DNA of 64,000 nucleotides from positions 47,301-111,300 of the forward strand of contig NZ_JADMWW010000005.1 in assembly GCF_015548375.1 (NCBI RefSeq), given 5' to 3'. Origin of the DNA: Collinsella aerofaciens (GTDB lineage Bacteria; Actinomycetota; Coriobacteriia; Coriobacteriales; Coriobacteriaceae). Under the pieces are notes generated by a model, which saw nothing but the letters and a program-made list of their open reading frames with translations, ran no database searches and was not told the DNA's origin. The position numbers and the translations under genes were made by a program. Of this stretch, positions 54,972 through 64,000 are shown piece after piece; position 1 is the first letter of the stretch, and every line of letters begins with the position of its first letter.

Positions 54972-57614
54972 CTCTTGGACTTTGAGAGCTTCGGCCAGGC
55001 TCACGCGCTTGATGGACCGCATGTGCAGCAGCGCCACGATCAGGTAGGTCGCAAAGCCAATGCCCACGCATACCGCCATGGACCAAGCTGGCACGTAGAT
55101 CTCGATATTGCCGCTATAGGCAAGCAGCATGGAGCGGAAGATGGCGGTGAGCGAACCGATGATCAATGGCAGGCTCAGCACGAGCGACGCCGCCACGCAC
55201 AGCGTGATCGAGCGGATGTACAGATGCGAGATCTCGCTATCGCGATAGCCAAAGACCTTCATGTAGCTAATCGACCGGGCGCTGTGGTCGATCACGGCCT
55301 TGGTCAGCAGGTACATAAACAGCAGGAAGATAAACACCGCGAGCCCGACCATCATGCCGATCATTTTGCTCATCATGCCGATGAACTGGTCGCCCACGGC
55401 GCGCATGTCGTCGGGCGTGGTGTCGCCGGCAAAGTAACGAGCATCGAGGTCGAGCTTCTCGTCGCTCACATAGCCGTTAAAGTAGGCGGCGTCGTTGTCG
55501 AACAGCTCGTTAAAGTCGTCGATACTCATATAGATATTCATGTCCGACTTGGAGCCCCAGGCACAGTCCTTGCTCGCGTACTCAAGGGAATAATGCTCGC
55601 CCTCGTACTTGTCGCTGAGCGTGACCTTCTGACCCTCGCTCCAGCCAAACTTATCGAGCAGACCGCCGCCAAAGACGACGCGTCCATCGCCGACGTTGAG
55701 GTCTTTCCAATAGCGCGAATCGGGCGAGATGCCGTAGACGGAAATGGCCTCCTCGCCGTTTCCGTTGCCACGGTCGTACTGCAACTGGTAGACAGCGTAT
55801 TTCTCGGCCTGTGCAATCTTTGCCGCACCGTTGTCGGTCGTGTTAACCGGGTGAATGTCATCGTTGTCGGTGTCAATCTTCGAAGCCTTATCAATCAGAT
55901 TGATTGCCTCGTCGTGGTCGCAACCAAGGGCATCGGCCAGGCCGTCGAGGCGCGCGTAGAGCGCATCCTTCTTGTCCTGAACGCTTGCGAGCGCGCGTTG
56001 CATCGCAGACAGGCTCTCGGCAGACGGAGATGCGGTCGCGGCATCGGCCGCGTCATCAAGCTCGTCGCTGGCATCCTGGACGGCAGAAAGCAGCGCGCCG
56101 TCAACCGACTGCAAGCGCTCGAGCGCCGACCACTGCTCGCGCTCCTCGGCGGTACCCTCAAGCTCTAGCGGCGCCTTGAGCGTGTACTGGTGCTGGGCGA
56201 CCAGGCTCGTCTCGAGGTTGTCCGCATAGTGCGTCATCGTGGGCAGAATCGCCAGACCAAAGAGCAGCAGCAGCGACGCAAACGCAATTCCCACGAAGAG
56301 CGTGGCGAAGTTGCCCAGGTTGCGCAGGAAGACGCGCAGGCGAAAGCGCGAGACAAAGCCCATGCGCTCCGGCAGCTGCAGGCCGCGCTTGGTACCCGAT
56401 TTGCCGCTCGCCTCGTGACGAAGGAACTGCAACGGCGTCTTGCCCATCTTGCGAAGCAGGCCCACCAGCGTGATGAGGATGAGCGCGGCGGCGGGAACCA
56501 CGGCGCACTTCACAAAGATCTCCCAGCTCCAGTACACCTGGAAGGGTGGCAGGCTGTACGAGCCGTAGTAGAGACCGCGCATGGGCTCGGTAAAGAACAC
56601 AACGCCGAGCGCAGTGCCCAAAAGCGCCGCGAGCACGCCCACGATGGCGGGAAGCGCGAGGTAGTGCAGCACGATCTCGCGACGGCGATAGCCGCTGGCG
56701 AGCAGCGTGCCGATGATGGCGCTCTCCTCCTCGATGGTGGCGTCGGTGAGCACCACAAAGACAAACGCCATGATCACGATGATGATGTCGAGCAACGTCA
56801 TCCACATCATGGAGTCGCCGTCCACGTCGTCGCGCGCATAGCCAATGCCCTGATTGGAATCGGCATCGATCAGATCGTCCACGCGCGCATCGGCATCGGT
56901 CAGCGCCTCGACCATATCCTGCTCCGCATCGATGCGATCCGCGGTGGGGAGATCGCGGTCGGTAAAGGTAAAGGAGTAGGTGTAGGCAGGCGCGCCGCCG
57001 GCATCCTCGAGCGCGGCAAAGCCGGCGTCGGTGACCTCGGCCACGCCGTACGTGATGGTGTTCACCGTGAAGTCCGAATTGTTGAGGAACAGCGCCTGGC
57101 TATCGGGCTGGGTCATGATGCCGCAGATGGTGTAGGTGCGACCCTCGAGCTCGACCCTATCGCCCACGTCGAGGTCGTTGTTGGTGGCAAAAACGCGGTC
57201 GATGGCCACCTCGTCGTCCGTCTTGGGCTGCCTGCCCTCACAGTAGGACGCGATATCGACCTTGGTGCGGTGCGCATAGGTGCGCAGGGTGCGCTTGGTG
57301 CCGTCGTCGCCGGCGGTCTTTTTGATGATGGCGTCAATGGAGAAATTCTTGTAGAGCGTGACGCCGCCGACGTCGTCGGCTGCATCCTCGGCTGCCTTGA
57401 GCTGGTCTTTGGTGGCCTCGAAGGAGGTGGTCACGCGGCCGTCCTCAATCGTGTACTCGTCGCGCATGTCGTCGATGAGGCAACCGATGGAATGCGCCGC
57501 GAGCAAAAAGCCCGACGTGAGGGCGATACTTCCGCACATAAGCAAAAAGATGCCCAGGTACTTGCCGATATTGCGGCGCAGCTCGCGCGGGAGTCGTTTT
57601 ACGAGAGGTGTCAT
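54969..57614 (-). CDS. ABC transporter permease, FtsX/MacB type with two domains
   Basis: An 881-residue permease. A helix near residue 20 precedes a large outer domain, then two FtsX domains (helices near 260-400 and 760-880) and a coiled outer domain between. YLGIFLLMCGSIALTSG and the C-terminal MRSIKRVSLAEALKVQE are typical. It exports a peptide, lipid or drug with the ATPase encoded upstream (8-base gap). ATG 57614 is used; a longer frame overlaps the ATPase gene. Its stop TAG belongs to a dispersed repeat. Confidence 0.85.
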   Translation of the reverse strand: MTPLVKRLPRELRRNIGKYLGIFLLMCGSIALTSGFLLAAHSIGCLIDDMRDEYTIEDGRVTTSFEATKDQLKAAEDAADDVGGVTLYKNFSIDAIIKKTAGDDGTKRTLRTYAHRTKVDIASYCEGRQPKTDDEVAIDRVFATNNDLDVGDRVELEGRTYTICGIMTQPDSQALFLNNSDFTVNTITYGVAEVTDAGFAALEDAGGAPAYTYSFTFTDRDLPTADRIDAEQDMVEALTDADARVDDLIDADSNQGIGYARDDVDGDSMMWMTLLDIIIVIMAFVFVVLTDATIEEESAIIGTLLASGYRRREIVLHYLALPAIVGVLAALLGTALGVVFFTEPMRGLYYGSYSLPPFQVYWSWEIFVKCAVVPAAALILITLVGLLRKMGKTPLQFLRHEASGKSGTKRGLQLPERMGFVSRFRLRVFLRNLGNFATLFVGIAFASLLLLFGLAILPTMTHYADNLETSLVAQHQYTLKAPLELEGTAEEREQWSALERLQSVDGALLSAVQDASDELDDAADAATASPSAESLSAMQRALASVQDKKDALYARLDGLADALGCDHDEAINLIDKASKIDTDNDDIHPVNTTDNGAAKIAQAEKYAVYQLQYDRGNGNGEEAISVYGISPDSRYWKDLNVGDGRVVFGGGLLDKFGWSEGQKVTLSDKYEGEHYSLEYASKDCAWGSKSDMNIYMSIDDFNELFDNDAAYFNGYVSDEKLDLDARYFAGDTTPDDMRAVGDQFIGMMSKMIGMMVGLAVFIFLLFMYLLTKAVIDHSARSISYMKVFGYRDSEISHLYIRSITLCVAASLVLSLPLIIGSLTAIFRSMLLAYSGNIEIYVPAWSMAVCVGIGFATYLIVALLHMRSIKRVSLAEALKVQE

Positions 57615-57622
57615 GGCGCCGC

Positions 57623-58336
57623 CTACCAATCGAGCTCGGCGGCCGCGACGGGTGCATCGTTGAGCTCGTCCTCGACGATGCGCCCGTCGCGCAGGCGTAG
57701 CACGCGGTTGGCCATGCGAGCGATGGCGGCGTTGTGCGTGACGATGATGATGGTGCAGCCGTAGGCGCGGTTGACATCCTCCATGAGCTGCAAGATTTCC
57801 TTGGACGTCTTATAGTCGAGCGCACCGGTGGGCTCGTCGCACAGCAGCAGGCCCGGGTTTTTGACGAGCGCACGGCCGATGGCGCAGCGCTGCTGCTGGC
57901 CGCCCGAAACCTGGCGCGGGAACTTGTTGCGGTGCTCGTAGAGACCCAGCGAACGCAGCAGGTCATCGATGTTGAGCGGCTTTTTGGACAGGTGTGCCGT
58001 GACCTCGATGTTTTCCTTGATGGTGAGATCGGGCACCAGGTTGTAGAACTGGAAGACAAAGCCCAGCTCACGGCGGCGATACTCGCCCAGGTCGGTAGGT
58101 TTGAGCACCGTGAGGTCGCAGCCGTCCACCAAAATAGAGCCAGCGTCGGCATCCTCCAGGCCGCCGATCAGGTTAAGAAACGTCGACTTGCCCGAGCCCG
58201 AGGGCCCCAGCATGACGCAGATCTCGCCTCGGTTGATGGACGTGTCGATGCCATCGAGTACCGTCAGGCGCGCATCACCGTCGCCGTAGTGCTTCTTGAG
58301 CCCCTTGACCTGGACGTAGGCTTGCTTCGTCGCCAT
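57623..58336 (-). CDS. ABC transporter ATP-binding protein (MacB/LolD type)
   Basis: A 237-residue ATPase. Walker A GPSGSGKS, signature SGGQQQR and Walker [13 protein letters not shown] are all present, with the H-loop in VTHN. It drives the FtsX-type permease encoded next. ATG 58336 has GGGGGA. It lies at the start of its own operon; the dispersed repeat at 58431 is behind it. Confidence 0.93.
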   Translation of the reverse strand: MATKQAYVQVKGLKKHYGDGDARLTVLDGIDTSINRGEICVMLGPSGSGKSTFLNLIGGLEDADAGSILVDGCDLTVLKPTDLGEYRRRELGFVFQFYNLVPDLTIKENIEVTAHLSKKPLNIDDLLRSLGLYEHRNKFPRQVSGGQQQRCAIGRALVKNPGLLLCDEPTGALDYKTSKEILQLMEDVNRAYGCTIIIVTHNAAIARMANRVLRLRDGRIVEDELNDAPVAAAELDW

Positions 58337-58430
58337 GCTATCCCCCATTGTTAGCCTATTGCTACTTTATGAGCGTAATAGTAAACCATGGCGAACTATT
58401 TTTAGGCGAGGCCTGGATTTTATTTCAGAC

Positions 58431-58459
58431 TAGTCATTGGGGACGTTCTTAAATGACTA
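58431..58459. repeat. TAGTC...GACTA palindromic repeat, single copy
   Basis: A full 29-nt copy starting TAGTCATTGGGGACG and ending AAATGACTA, five bases from the stop codon of the ABC-2 permease gene. Confidence 0.9.
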
Positions 58460-58464
58460 GGTGA

Positions 58465-59670
58465 CTAGGCGCGGGATTTGGTGCGTGAGAGGGCCAGGCC
58501 TGCGGCGGCGATGGCCACGGCAAAGAGCACGGTGACGCCCAGGTCGCAGGCGATGTCGCCCAACATGGCAGACGTCAGGTCCGACGCGAGCGCCTTGCCG
58601 ATCGCGTCGTTCACCCAATATGTCGGCACAAAGTGCGCCACGGTCTGCACGGCCGGGCCCATCAGCGACAGCGGCATCCAAGCGCCGCCCAAAAACGTCA
58701 TGAGCATGCCGAGCAGGTTGCCCACGCCATTGAGCAGCTCCTCGCGCGCACCCAGGCTCGAAAGGGCAAAGCCAACGGCCAGAGGCGTGCACGCCAGGGC
58801 AAACGTCGCCGCCAGCGCCAGGCACACACGACCCACGCCGACCTCGGCAACCGCGCCGGCAAAGCCCACGACGCCCATCATGCTCGACACAAACCAGATG
58901 CAGACGGTGATCACAGTGGCGGCCGCAAACACGGCGAGCGAACGCCGGCGCTCGGAGATTGGGCCGGCATCCATACGACGCACGCGCTCGGGCTCGTTCA
59001 TGCCCGAGAACACCAGCCCCACCGATACGATGACCGACGAGATAATCGCGTACGCGCCAAAGTTGAAATACGACTTGAGCATGGCGGCGGCAGTCGAACC
59101 AACCTTGACCTGCTCAATCTGGACCTCGGCGCGCTTGGCGGCGGCATGCTCGGCGGCCTTGGCGACGCTACCATTAGAGGCGGCGGGCTCAAGTGCCGCC
59201 GCAGCACCCGCGAGCGAGATCCAGCGCGAGGCCTCGGCAGACGAAAGCGCCGCCGCCATGGTACCGGCACCGTAAGTCACGTCGAGCTTGGGCAGGGACT
59301 CCCCCGCGCGGGCGGCTGTAACAAGATCGCCCTCAAACCCCTCCGGGATAAAGAACACGCAGTCGGCGCTACCTTTGGCGCTGTTGCTCTTGGAGAGCGC
59401 GTCCGCAAGGTCGTAGGTGTCGTCGCCGACGCCCGTGACCAGCTCAAAACGCGAACCCAGATGCTTGGTAAGCGCACGCGAAAGGTCGCTATTGTCGCGG
59501 TCGACCACGATCACGTTGGTGTCGTAGGGCTTGTACTCGGTGAGCTGCGACGAGTTCCAGCTCACCGATGCCGCGATGAATACGCCCATGAGCGAGATGA
59601 ACACCGTATAGATGAGCAGGTAGAACGGGTGCGCCAGCGCCATGCGAAGCGCGGTCTTAAAGGTGCTCAT
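58465..59670 (-). CDS. ABC-2 type permease
   Basis: A 401-residue permease. One helix at residues 15-35 precedes a large outer domain of about 150 residues, and five or six helices follow. It has the layout of the ABC-2/YhgE-like permeases of drug exporters (LVVSSVIVSVGLVFSGM-like helix). ATG 59670 has GGAGC; it overlaps the previous gene by 14 bases. It probably pairs with the permease at 59657-60844. Confidence 0.85.
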   Translation of the reverse strand: MSTFKTALRMALAHPFYLLIYTVFISLMGVFIAASVSWNSSQLTEYKPYDTNVIVVDRDNSDLSRALTKHLGSRFELVTGVGDDTYDLADALSKSNSAKGSADCVFFIPEGFEGDLVTAARAGESLPKLDVTYGAGTMAAALSSAEASRWISLAGAAAALEPAASNGSVAKAAEHAAAKRAEVQIEQVKVGSTAAAMLKSYFNFGAYAIISSVIVSVGLVFSGMNEPERVRRMDAGPISERRRSLAVFAAATVITVCIWFVSSMMGVVGFAGAVAEVGVGRVCLALAATFALACTPLAVGFALSSLGAREELLNGVGNLLGMLMTFLGGAWMPLSLMGPAVQTVAHFVPTYWVNDAIGKALASDLTSAMLGDIACDLGVTVLFAVAIAAAGLALSRTKSRA

Positions 59671-60844
59671 AGCGGCTCCTTCCAAAGATCAGCGTGGCGG
59701 CGGCAACGAACAGCAGCGCCATAAGGACCAGCGCGCCGGCGCGAACGGCAAAGGGGCTCAGGTCCTCAAAGAAATACAGGCGGTTGAACATGTCGCAGAT
59801 GAGCTTGACGGGGTTGAGCCAGCACTCGGCCGGGCAGGCGCGGGCGACGTCGTCGGCAAGCGCCATCGCCGGCTCGCCGTAGAGGCCGGCGAACAGGGCG
59901 CACGTGGTGGCAAAGCCCGTGAGGATGCCAGACTTGGACGCCTTGCCGCCCTTAACGGGAAGCGTGCCCACAAAGAGTCCCAGGCCCGTGGCGGCAAGCG
60001 CGGAAGCGGCGCCGCCCACCAGACACAGCCCCTCGCGCCCGCCAAAGTCGACGCCCACGACCAGGCGCACGTAGCCGATTGCGATCGCCATCGAGGCGAA
60101 GGAAACCAGCCACGAGCCGACAAAGATGCCGGCCAGCGACGCCGTCTTGGAAAGGCCGCCCACGCAGCGACGCGCGCCGAGGCCCGACAGATTGGGCTGC
60201 AGATCGACGACGCTCAAGGCGGCAAACTCGGCAGACATCATCGCCACCAGACCAAAGAGCGCGTAGTAGTAGATGACCGTGCCATCGGGCGTGGTGCGTG
60301 TCAGGCTTACGCGGCGGGTGCCGCCCTCGAGCGACAGGGCGCGCGCAACCGCCTCCGAGTCGGCGAGCGCCGCCGGGTTGTCCTGGGCAATCTGGGACAT
60401 GAGCTCGGCATTTTGTGTATACGAGCTTGCCACCGTCTCCAGAATGCTGCGGTCGGTGAGCACCGATGAGGCACGCGAGCTGTCGTAGCTCGATAGCAGC
60501 GTGAGCTTGGGCGTGCCCGCCTCGTCGACCGTATAGATGCCCGCAACCTCGCCGGCCTTAAGCGCACGGTTCGCATCGGCTGCGTCATCGCACTCGTGGA
60601 TCTCGAGCAGCCGGTCGTCGCCTTCCTGGGCAAGCGACGTCGCCACGTCCTTAAAGGTCGAGGCGTCCCAAGCCTCATCCGCCACGACAGCAACCGGCAC
60701 CGGGTCGACCGTGCCGTCGGAGCTGAGGTTCGCAAGCATAAACATGAACATCGTGGAAAGCGCGACGGGAAAGACAGCGCCCCAAACCCACGTGCTCGGC
60801 CGGCGCAGCAGCGTCTTGACCGTGGTGATGATGGTTTTGAACAT
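59657..60844 (-). CDS. ABC-2 type permease
   Basis: A 395-residue permease with the same layout as its neighbour: a helix at residues 20-40, an outer domain to about 190, then about five helices. The two likely form a heterodimer. The stop overlaps the next start by 14 bases. It starts nine bases after the ATPase stop, so all three genes are in one operon. Confidence 0.85.
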   Translation of the reverse strand: MFKTIITTVKTLLRRPSTWVWGAVFPVALSTMFMFMLANLSSDGTVDPVPVAVVADEAWDASTFKDVATSLAQEGDDRLLEIHECDDAADANRALKAGEVAGIYTVDEAGTPKLTLLSSYDSSRASSVLTDRSILETVASSYTQNAELMSQIAQDNPAALADSEAVARALSLEGGTRRVSLTRTTPDGTVIYYYALFGLVAMMSAEFAALSVVDLQPNLSGLGARRCVGGLSKTASLAGIFVGSWLVSFASMAIAIGYVRLVVGVDFGGREGLCLVGGAASALAATGLGLFVGTLPVKGGKASKSGILTGFATTCALFAGLYGEPAMALADDVARACPAECWLNPVKLICDMFNRLYFFEDLSPFAVRAGALVLMALLFVAAATLIFGRSRYEHL

Positions 60845-60853
60845 GACTGCCCC

Positions 60854-61792
60854 CTAGTCGCGCAGCTCGCGGCCGGTGATCTCGAGGAACACGTCATTGA
60901 GGGTCGGCGGCTCGGAATAAATGCGGCCAAGCGCCACGTCATGCGAGCGCAGCGCATCGAGAATGTCCGTCAGGCTATGCGGGCTCGCCTCGCACGAAAA
61001 CGTGAGCTGGCCCGCCGTCGCCGACAGGTCCAGGACATGTGGCAGGCTCGCGACGGCACCGAGCGCCGCGCTCGGCACCTCGCCGACCTCGATCACGATC
61101 TTCTCGCCCATCTGAATCATGCGCTTGAGTTCGTCGTTGGTGCCCTGCGCCAGCACGCGCCCGCCGTCCATGATCATGATGCGGCTGCAGATCTGCTCGA
61201 CTTCCTCCATATAATGGCTGGTATACACCACCGTGGCGCCCTCGTCGCGCAGGCGGCAGATGCCCTCCAGGATGGCGTTGCGACTCTGCGGGTCGACCGC
61301 CACCGTGGGCTCGTCAAAGAAGATGAGCTCGGGCTTGTGCGCGATGCCGCAGGCGATGTTGAGGCGACGCGCCAGGCCGCCCGAGAGCTTGCCGGGGCGG
61401 AACTTCGTAAAGTCGCCCAAGCCGACAAAGTCGATCGCCTCGTCCACCAGCGCGCGGCGGCGCTTGCGGTCGTTGACGTAGAGACTGCAGAAATAGTCGA
61501 TGTTCTCGCGCACCGTGAGCTCGTCGAATACCGCCACCTGCTGCGGCACCACGCCGATGCGGCGCTTGAGGTCGTAGCGGGCGGGCGTCATGGGTTCGCC
61601 GAACAGCTCGATGGTGCCTTTGTCGTAGGCAAGCAGCTGCAAAATGCAGTTGATGGACGTGGTCTTGCCCGAGCCGTTGGGGCCCAGCAGGCCAAAGATC
61701 TCGCCGGGGGCGATGCTCAGGTTAAAGTGGTCGAGCGCGATAAGATCGTCGTAGCGCTTGACGAGGTTTTCGACGTGGACGATGTCTGTCAT
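60854..61792 (-). CDS. ABC transporter ATP-binding protein (drug-export type)
   Basis: A 312-residue ATPase. Walker A is GPNGSGKT, Walker B LIFFDEPTVAVD; the signature is LSGGLARRL rather than LSGGQ, common in this family. A C-terminal 90-residue extension is usual for exporters of antibiotics or lantibiotics. ATG 61792 is taken; the frame to 61858 has no conserved residues. It is divergent from the two-component system, with a layout like the linearmycin-resistance (Lnr) operon. Confidence 0.9.
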   Translation of the reverse strand: MTDIVHVENLVKRYDDLIALDHFNLSIAPGEIFGLLGPNGSGKTTSINCILQLLAYDKGTIELFGEPMTPARYDLKRRIGVVPQQVAVFDELTVRENIDYFCSLYVNDRKRRRALVDEAIDFVGLGDFTKFRPGKLSGGLARRLNIACGIAHKPELIFFDEPTVAVDPQSRNAILEGICRLRDEGATVVYTSHYMEEVEQICSRIMIMDGGRVLAQGTNDELKRMIQMGEKIVIEVGEVPSAALGAVASLPHVLDLSATAGQLTFSCEASPHSLTDILDALRSHDVALGRIYSEPPTLNDVFLEITGRELRD

Positions 61793-61979
61793 GAGGCGGC
61801 CCTTCTGTTGCTTGCGGCCCGGTACGATTGCATCATCGCAGGAGCGGACGGCGCGCACCAGTGAGCTTTGTCACGAGTGCGGGGGCTCGGTCGCGTGGCA
61901 CGCTGACGCGACCGCCCCACCGTGCGGGAGGAATGTCACGGTTGCGCTAGGCGGCCCCTCCACCACGCGCAGCTTCGCG

Positions 61980-61992
61980 TACAATACCCGTA
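61980..61992 (+). promoter_or_regulatory. -10 box implying a leaderless kinase mRNA
   Basis: TACAAT (61980-61985) lies six bases before ATG 61992, so transcription would begin at or near the A of ATG. No Shine-Dalgarno sequence is present. Confidence 0.45.
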
Positions 61993-63137
61993 TGAACAGG
62001 CTTTTCGACAAATCGATCGTGCTGGCGTGCTGTATTGCGGCCGCCATGGGTCTTGCCGTGGACGCTCGTCTGGTTGTGGCGTTTTGCCTTGGCATTATTG
62101 CCACCTCGCTGGCCGAGGTCACACAGGGGAAACGCACCCGACGCGCAAGCGAGGCAGCGAGCTACGTCTGCATCATCGCGGCTGTCTTCGTGCCGCCGTT
62201 TGTGCCGTTTGCACCTCTCGCTCTCTATGACATCGCGCGACGCGTGCGCCGCGAACACGCCTGGGTCGCGCTGGGCATTGGCTCCGTCTTTGCTTTTGCG
62301 CTTGTCGCGGACCTTCGCGGCGGCGCGCTCACCACCCGAACGCTCCTGCTGACCGCCATCCTTTCGGTTGCTGCCACCTTGCTATCGCTACGTACCGCCC
62401 AGCTGGAGCGCGAGCAACAGCGCATGCGCCGTACCCGCGACGAGCTGCAAGAACGCGCCCTGGCACTCGAGGCACGCAACCGCGACCTCGCCGACCGCCA
62501 GGACTACGAAGTCGAGCTCGCGACGCTCGCCGAACGCGCCCGCATCGCGCGCGAGATCCACGATAACGTCGGGCACCAGCTCACGCGCGCCTCACTGCAG
62601 GCCGAAGCCCTACGCGTGGTCCACGCCGACGAGCCTGGCGTCGCCGCCGATTTCGCCGACGTTAAACGCACGGTTGACGAGGCGCTCCAGCTTGTGCGCA
62701 CCAGCGTCCACGCGCTCAACGACAACGCCGTCGACCTTTCCGTGCAGCTCGAACGCATTGTCGAAGGCACACGCTCGGACGGCGGCCCGCAGATTGAGCT
62801 TGAAGTTATGGCCGAACATGCGCCCGCAAACGTCGCTAACTGCTTTGCAGCGGTCCTGCGCGAAGCGCTCTCCAATACCATGCGCCACGCTTGCGCCCAG
62901 ACCGTCACCGTACGGTGCATGGAGCATCCGTCGTTTTACCAGCTCATTGTTACCGACGATGGCGTGGGTGAGGTCCAAGCAAGCGGCCGCGGCACCGCGG
63001 AGGGCATGGGGCTCGCCTCCATGCGCGAGCGCATCGAGGCGCTTGGCGGCACCTTCACCGCCGGCCCGCGTGCCGGCGCCGGCGGCTGGCGTGTGTTTGC
63101 CCCCGTTCCCAAACAGCAAGGAGATGAGGGCCGATGA
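61992..63137 (+). CDS. Sensor histidine kinase (HisKA_3 type)
   Basis: A 381-residue kinase. Four helices at residues 8-115 form the sensor. A coiled coil (LEREQQRMRRTRDELQERAL) follows, then H-box RIAREIHDNVGHQLT, N-box EALSNTMRHA and G-box GMGLASMRERIEALGG. It lacks a large outer domain, so it may sense membrane damage or work through the transporter. ATG 61992 is chosen over an upstream start at 61758 lying inside the divergent gene. Its stop overlaps the regulator start. Confidence 0.9.
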   Translation: MNRLFDKSIVLACCIAAAMGLAVDARLVVAFCLGIIATSLAEVTQGKRTRRASEAASYVCIIAAVFVPPFVPFAPLALYDIARRVRREHAWVALGIGSVFAFALVADLRGGALTTRTLLLTAILSVAATLLSLRTAQLEREQQRMRRTRDELQERALALEARNRDLADRQDYEVELATLAERARIAREIHDNVGHQLTRASLQAEALRVVHADEPGVAADFADVKRTVDEALQLVRTSVHALNDNAVDLSVQLERIVEGTRSDGGPQIELEVMAEHAPANVANCFAAVLREALSNTMRHACAQTVTVRCMEHPSFYQLIVTDDGVGEVQASGRGTAEGMGLASMRERIEALGGTFTAGPRAGAGGWRVFAPVPKQQGDEGR

Positions 63138-63763
63138 GGCTCATCGTTGTCGACGACGACCGCTTGGTGGTCGATTCGCTCAAGATTATCTTGGGCGCCC
63201 AGCCGCAGATCGAAGTGGTGGGCACCGGTGCCAACGGCAACGATGCGGTGGCGCTCTACGCCGAGCACGCACCCGATATTGCGCTGCTCGACATCCAGAC
63301 GCCGGGACGCGACGGCCTTTCGGCCGCGCGCGAGATCCTTGAGCACGACCCTGCGGCGCGCGTGGTGTTTCTGACGACGTTCTCGGATGACGAGTACATT
63401 GTGTCGGCGCTCAAGCTGGGCGCCCGCGGCTACCTGATCAAGACCGATGTCGCTGCCATTCCGCCGGCGTTGGCGCAGGTCATGGCTGGCAAGCGCGTGC
63501 TCGAGGGCAAGGCGATCGGGGATGTCGACTTTGATGGGGCGGACGCTGAAGCCGGCGCGACCCGCCGGCCCGCGGCCTTTGCCGGTCTGACCGACCGCGA
63601 GTTCGAAGTCGCCGAGCTCATCGCCCGCGGCCTCGACAACAAAGAGATCGCCGCCACCGCCTACATGGGCGAAGGCACCGTGCGCAACCACATCAGCTCA
63701 ATCCTGGCAAAGATGGGCCTGCGCAACCGCACGCAGATCGCTATCGCCTACCTGCGAGGGTAG
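63134..63763 (+). CDS. NarL-type response regulator
   Basis: A 209-residue regulator. The receiver has VVDDDR at 5-10, phospho-Asp in LLDIQTPGRDG (near 54) and Lys in YLIKTDV (near 104). The C-terminal LuxR helix-turn-helix includes GLDNKEIAATAYMGEGTVRNH. It starts within the kinase stop (ATGA). It most likely controls the divergent ABC-2 exporter. Confidence 0.93.
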   Translation: MRLIVVDDDRLVVDSLKIILGAQPQIEVVGTGANGNDAVALYAEHAPDIALLDIQTPGRDGLSAAREILEHDPAARVVFLTTFSDDEYIVSALKLGARGYLIKTDVAAIPPALAQVMAGKRVLEGKAIGDVDFDGADAEAGATRRPAAFAGLTDREFEVAELIARGLDNKEIAATAYMGEGTVRNHISSILAKMGLRNRTQIAIAYLRG

Positions 63764-63783
63764 TTGCCCGAAGACCGACCGTT

Positions 63784-63837
63784 CCGGCATAGCAAAATGG
63801 CTGCTACCGATTTAAGGCCATTTCAAAACTATGCCGG
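63784..63837 (+). repeat. Hairpin CCGGCATAG...CTATGCCGG
   Basis: Arms 63784-63792 and 63829-63837 are perfect; AAAATGGC/GCCATTT inside also pairs. It lies 21 bases past the regulator stop. The remaining sequence to 64000 shows no gene that I can support. Confidence 0.7.
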
Positions 63838-64000
63838 TTTACGGGGCCAAACTCAGGACCCCCATCCATACCCGCGTTTTCTGCAAAATGACGGCTCGTC
63901 TACCTGCACTGATAATTGTTCTCGGGGGAAGCGGGCACTGCGGGGCGCGGCAACGGCGCGCGATTTCCGCGTCGCAGCGCTACCCTGATGCTGAATGCCG

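Noticed and set aside
61758..61991. N-terminal extension of the HisKA_3 kinase from 61758
   Set aside because: It would overlap the divergent ABC ATPase gene start and has no membrane or sensor sequence; ATG 61992 follows a -10 box.

Overview
The window looks like chromosome from a GC-rich, gut-associated actinobacterium of the Coriobacteriia, most like Collinsella. This is an inference: most genes have strongly G/C-ending codons, sugar uptake is by PTS, LuxS is present, an Mg-type NRAMP sits beside an MgtE-like protein, and small palindromic repeats fill the gaps between genes. I see no rRNA, tRNA, CRISPR array, phage module or replication origin.

Layout. 0-3.4 kb: a secreted-esterase-like hydrolase and a DUF1593 nucleoside-hydrolase-like protein. 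3.7-8.0 kb: a plus-strand operon of zinc-ribbon proteins, an SPFH protein (its zinc-ribbon tail is out of frame) and a lipoprotein. 8.1-12.0 kb: a minus-strand signalling operon (degenerate 7TM sensor, LuxR-type histidine kinase with a frame problem at its N-terminus, response regulator). 12.3-13.8 kb: a GH1 6-phospho-beta-glucosidase. 14.2-17.7 kb: an IS110 element that splits the 3' end of a DUF4867 gene, a lone AAA ATPase and an intact DUF4867 gene. 17.8-21.4 kb: a beta-glucoside PTS operon of visibly lower GC, with a BglG-type antiterminator (frameshifted) behind an attenuator, then luxS. 21.9-23.5 kb: a second IS110 element, inserted in one arm of a 26-nt inverted repeat.

23.5-38.2 kb is a carbohydrate region. 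It has an FGGY kinase, a two-subunit transketolase, a fucose/arabinose-isomerase-like protein, a lactose/cellobiose-type PTS (IIA, IIB, IIC), a DUF5060/DUF4038 (GH140-like) glycosidase, an alpha/beta hydrolase, two LacI regulators, a nucleoside hydrolase and a ribokinase. The set isomerase + kinase + two-subunit transketolase + GH140-like enzyme fits a route for the branched sugar D-apiose. I consider this the most interesting hypothesis in the window.

38.4-64 kb: an acyltransferase-3/SGNH protein, an IS256 element killed by an in-frame TGA, an MgtE-like/NRMT magnesium operon with a long leader, a polysaccharide-deacetylase-like protein that lacks its metal histidines, PRC-barrel and YtxH proteins, a CNNM/CorC protein, hemolysin III, a membrane-anchored hydrolase, a DUF362 ferredoxin-like protein, an FtsX-type ABC exporter, and an ABC-2 exporter divergent from a NarL-type two-component system (layout like antimicrobial-resistance exporters).

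The intergenic DNA is the other theme. At least five families of palindromic or structured repeats occur. One (about 29 nt, eight copies) begins exactly at the TAG stop codon of two genes. Another (about 110 nt, two copies) keeps its fold through compensatory base changes.
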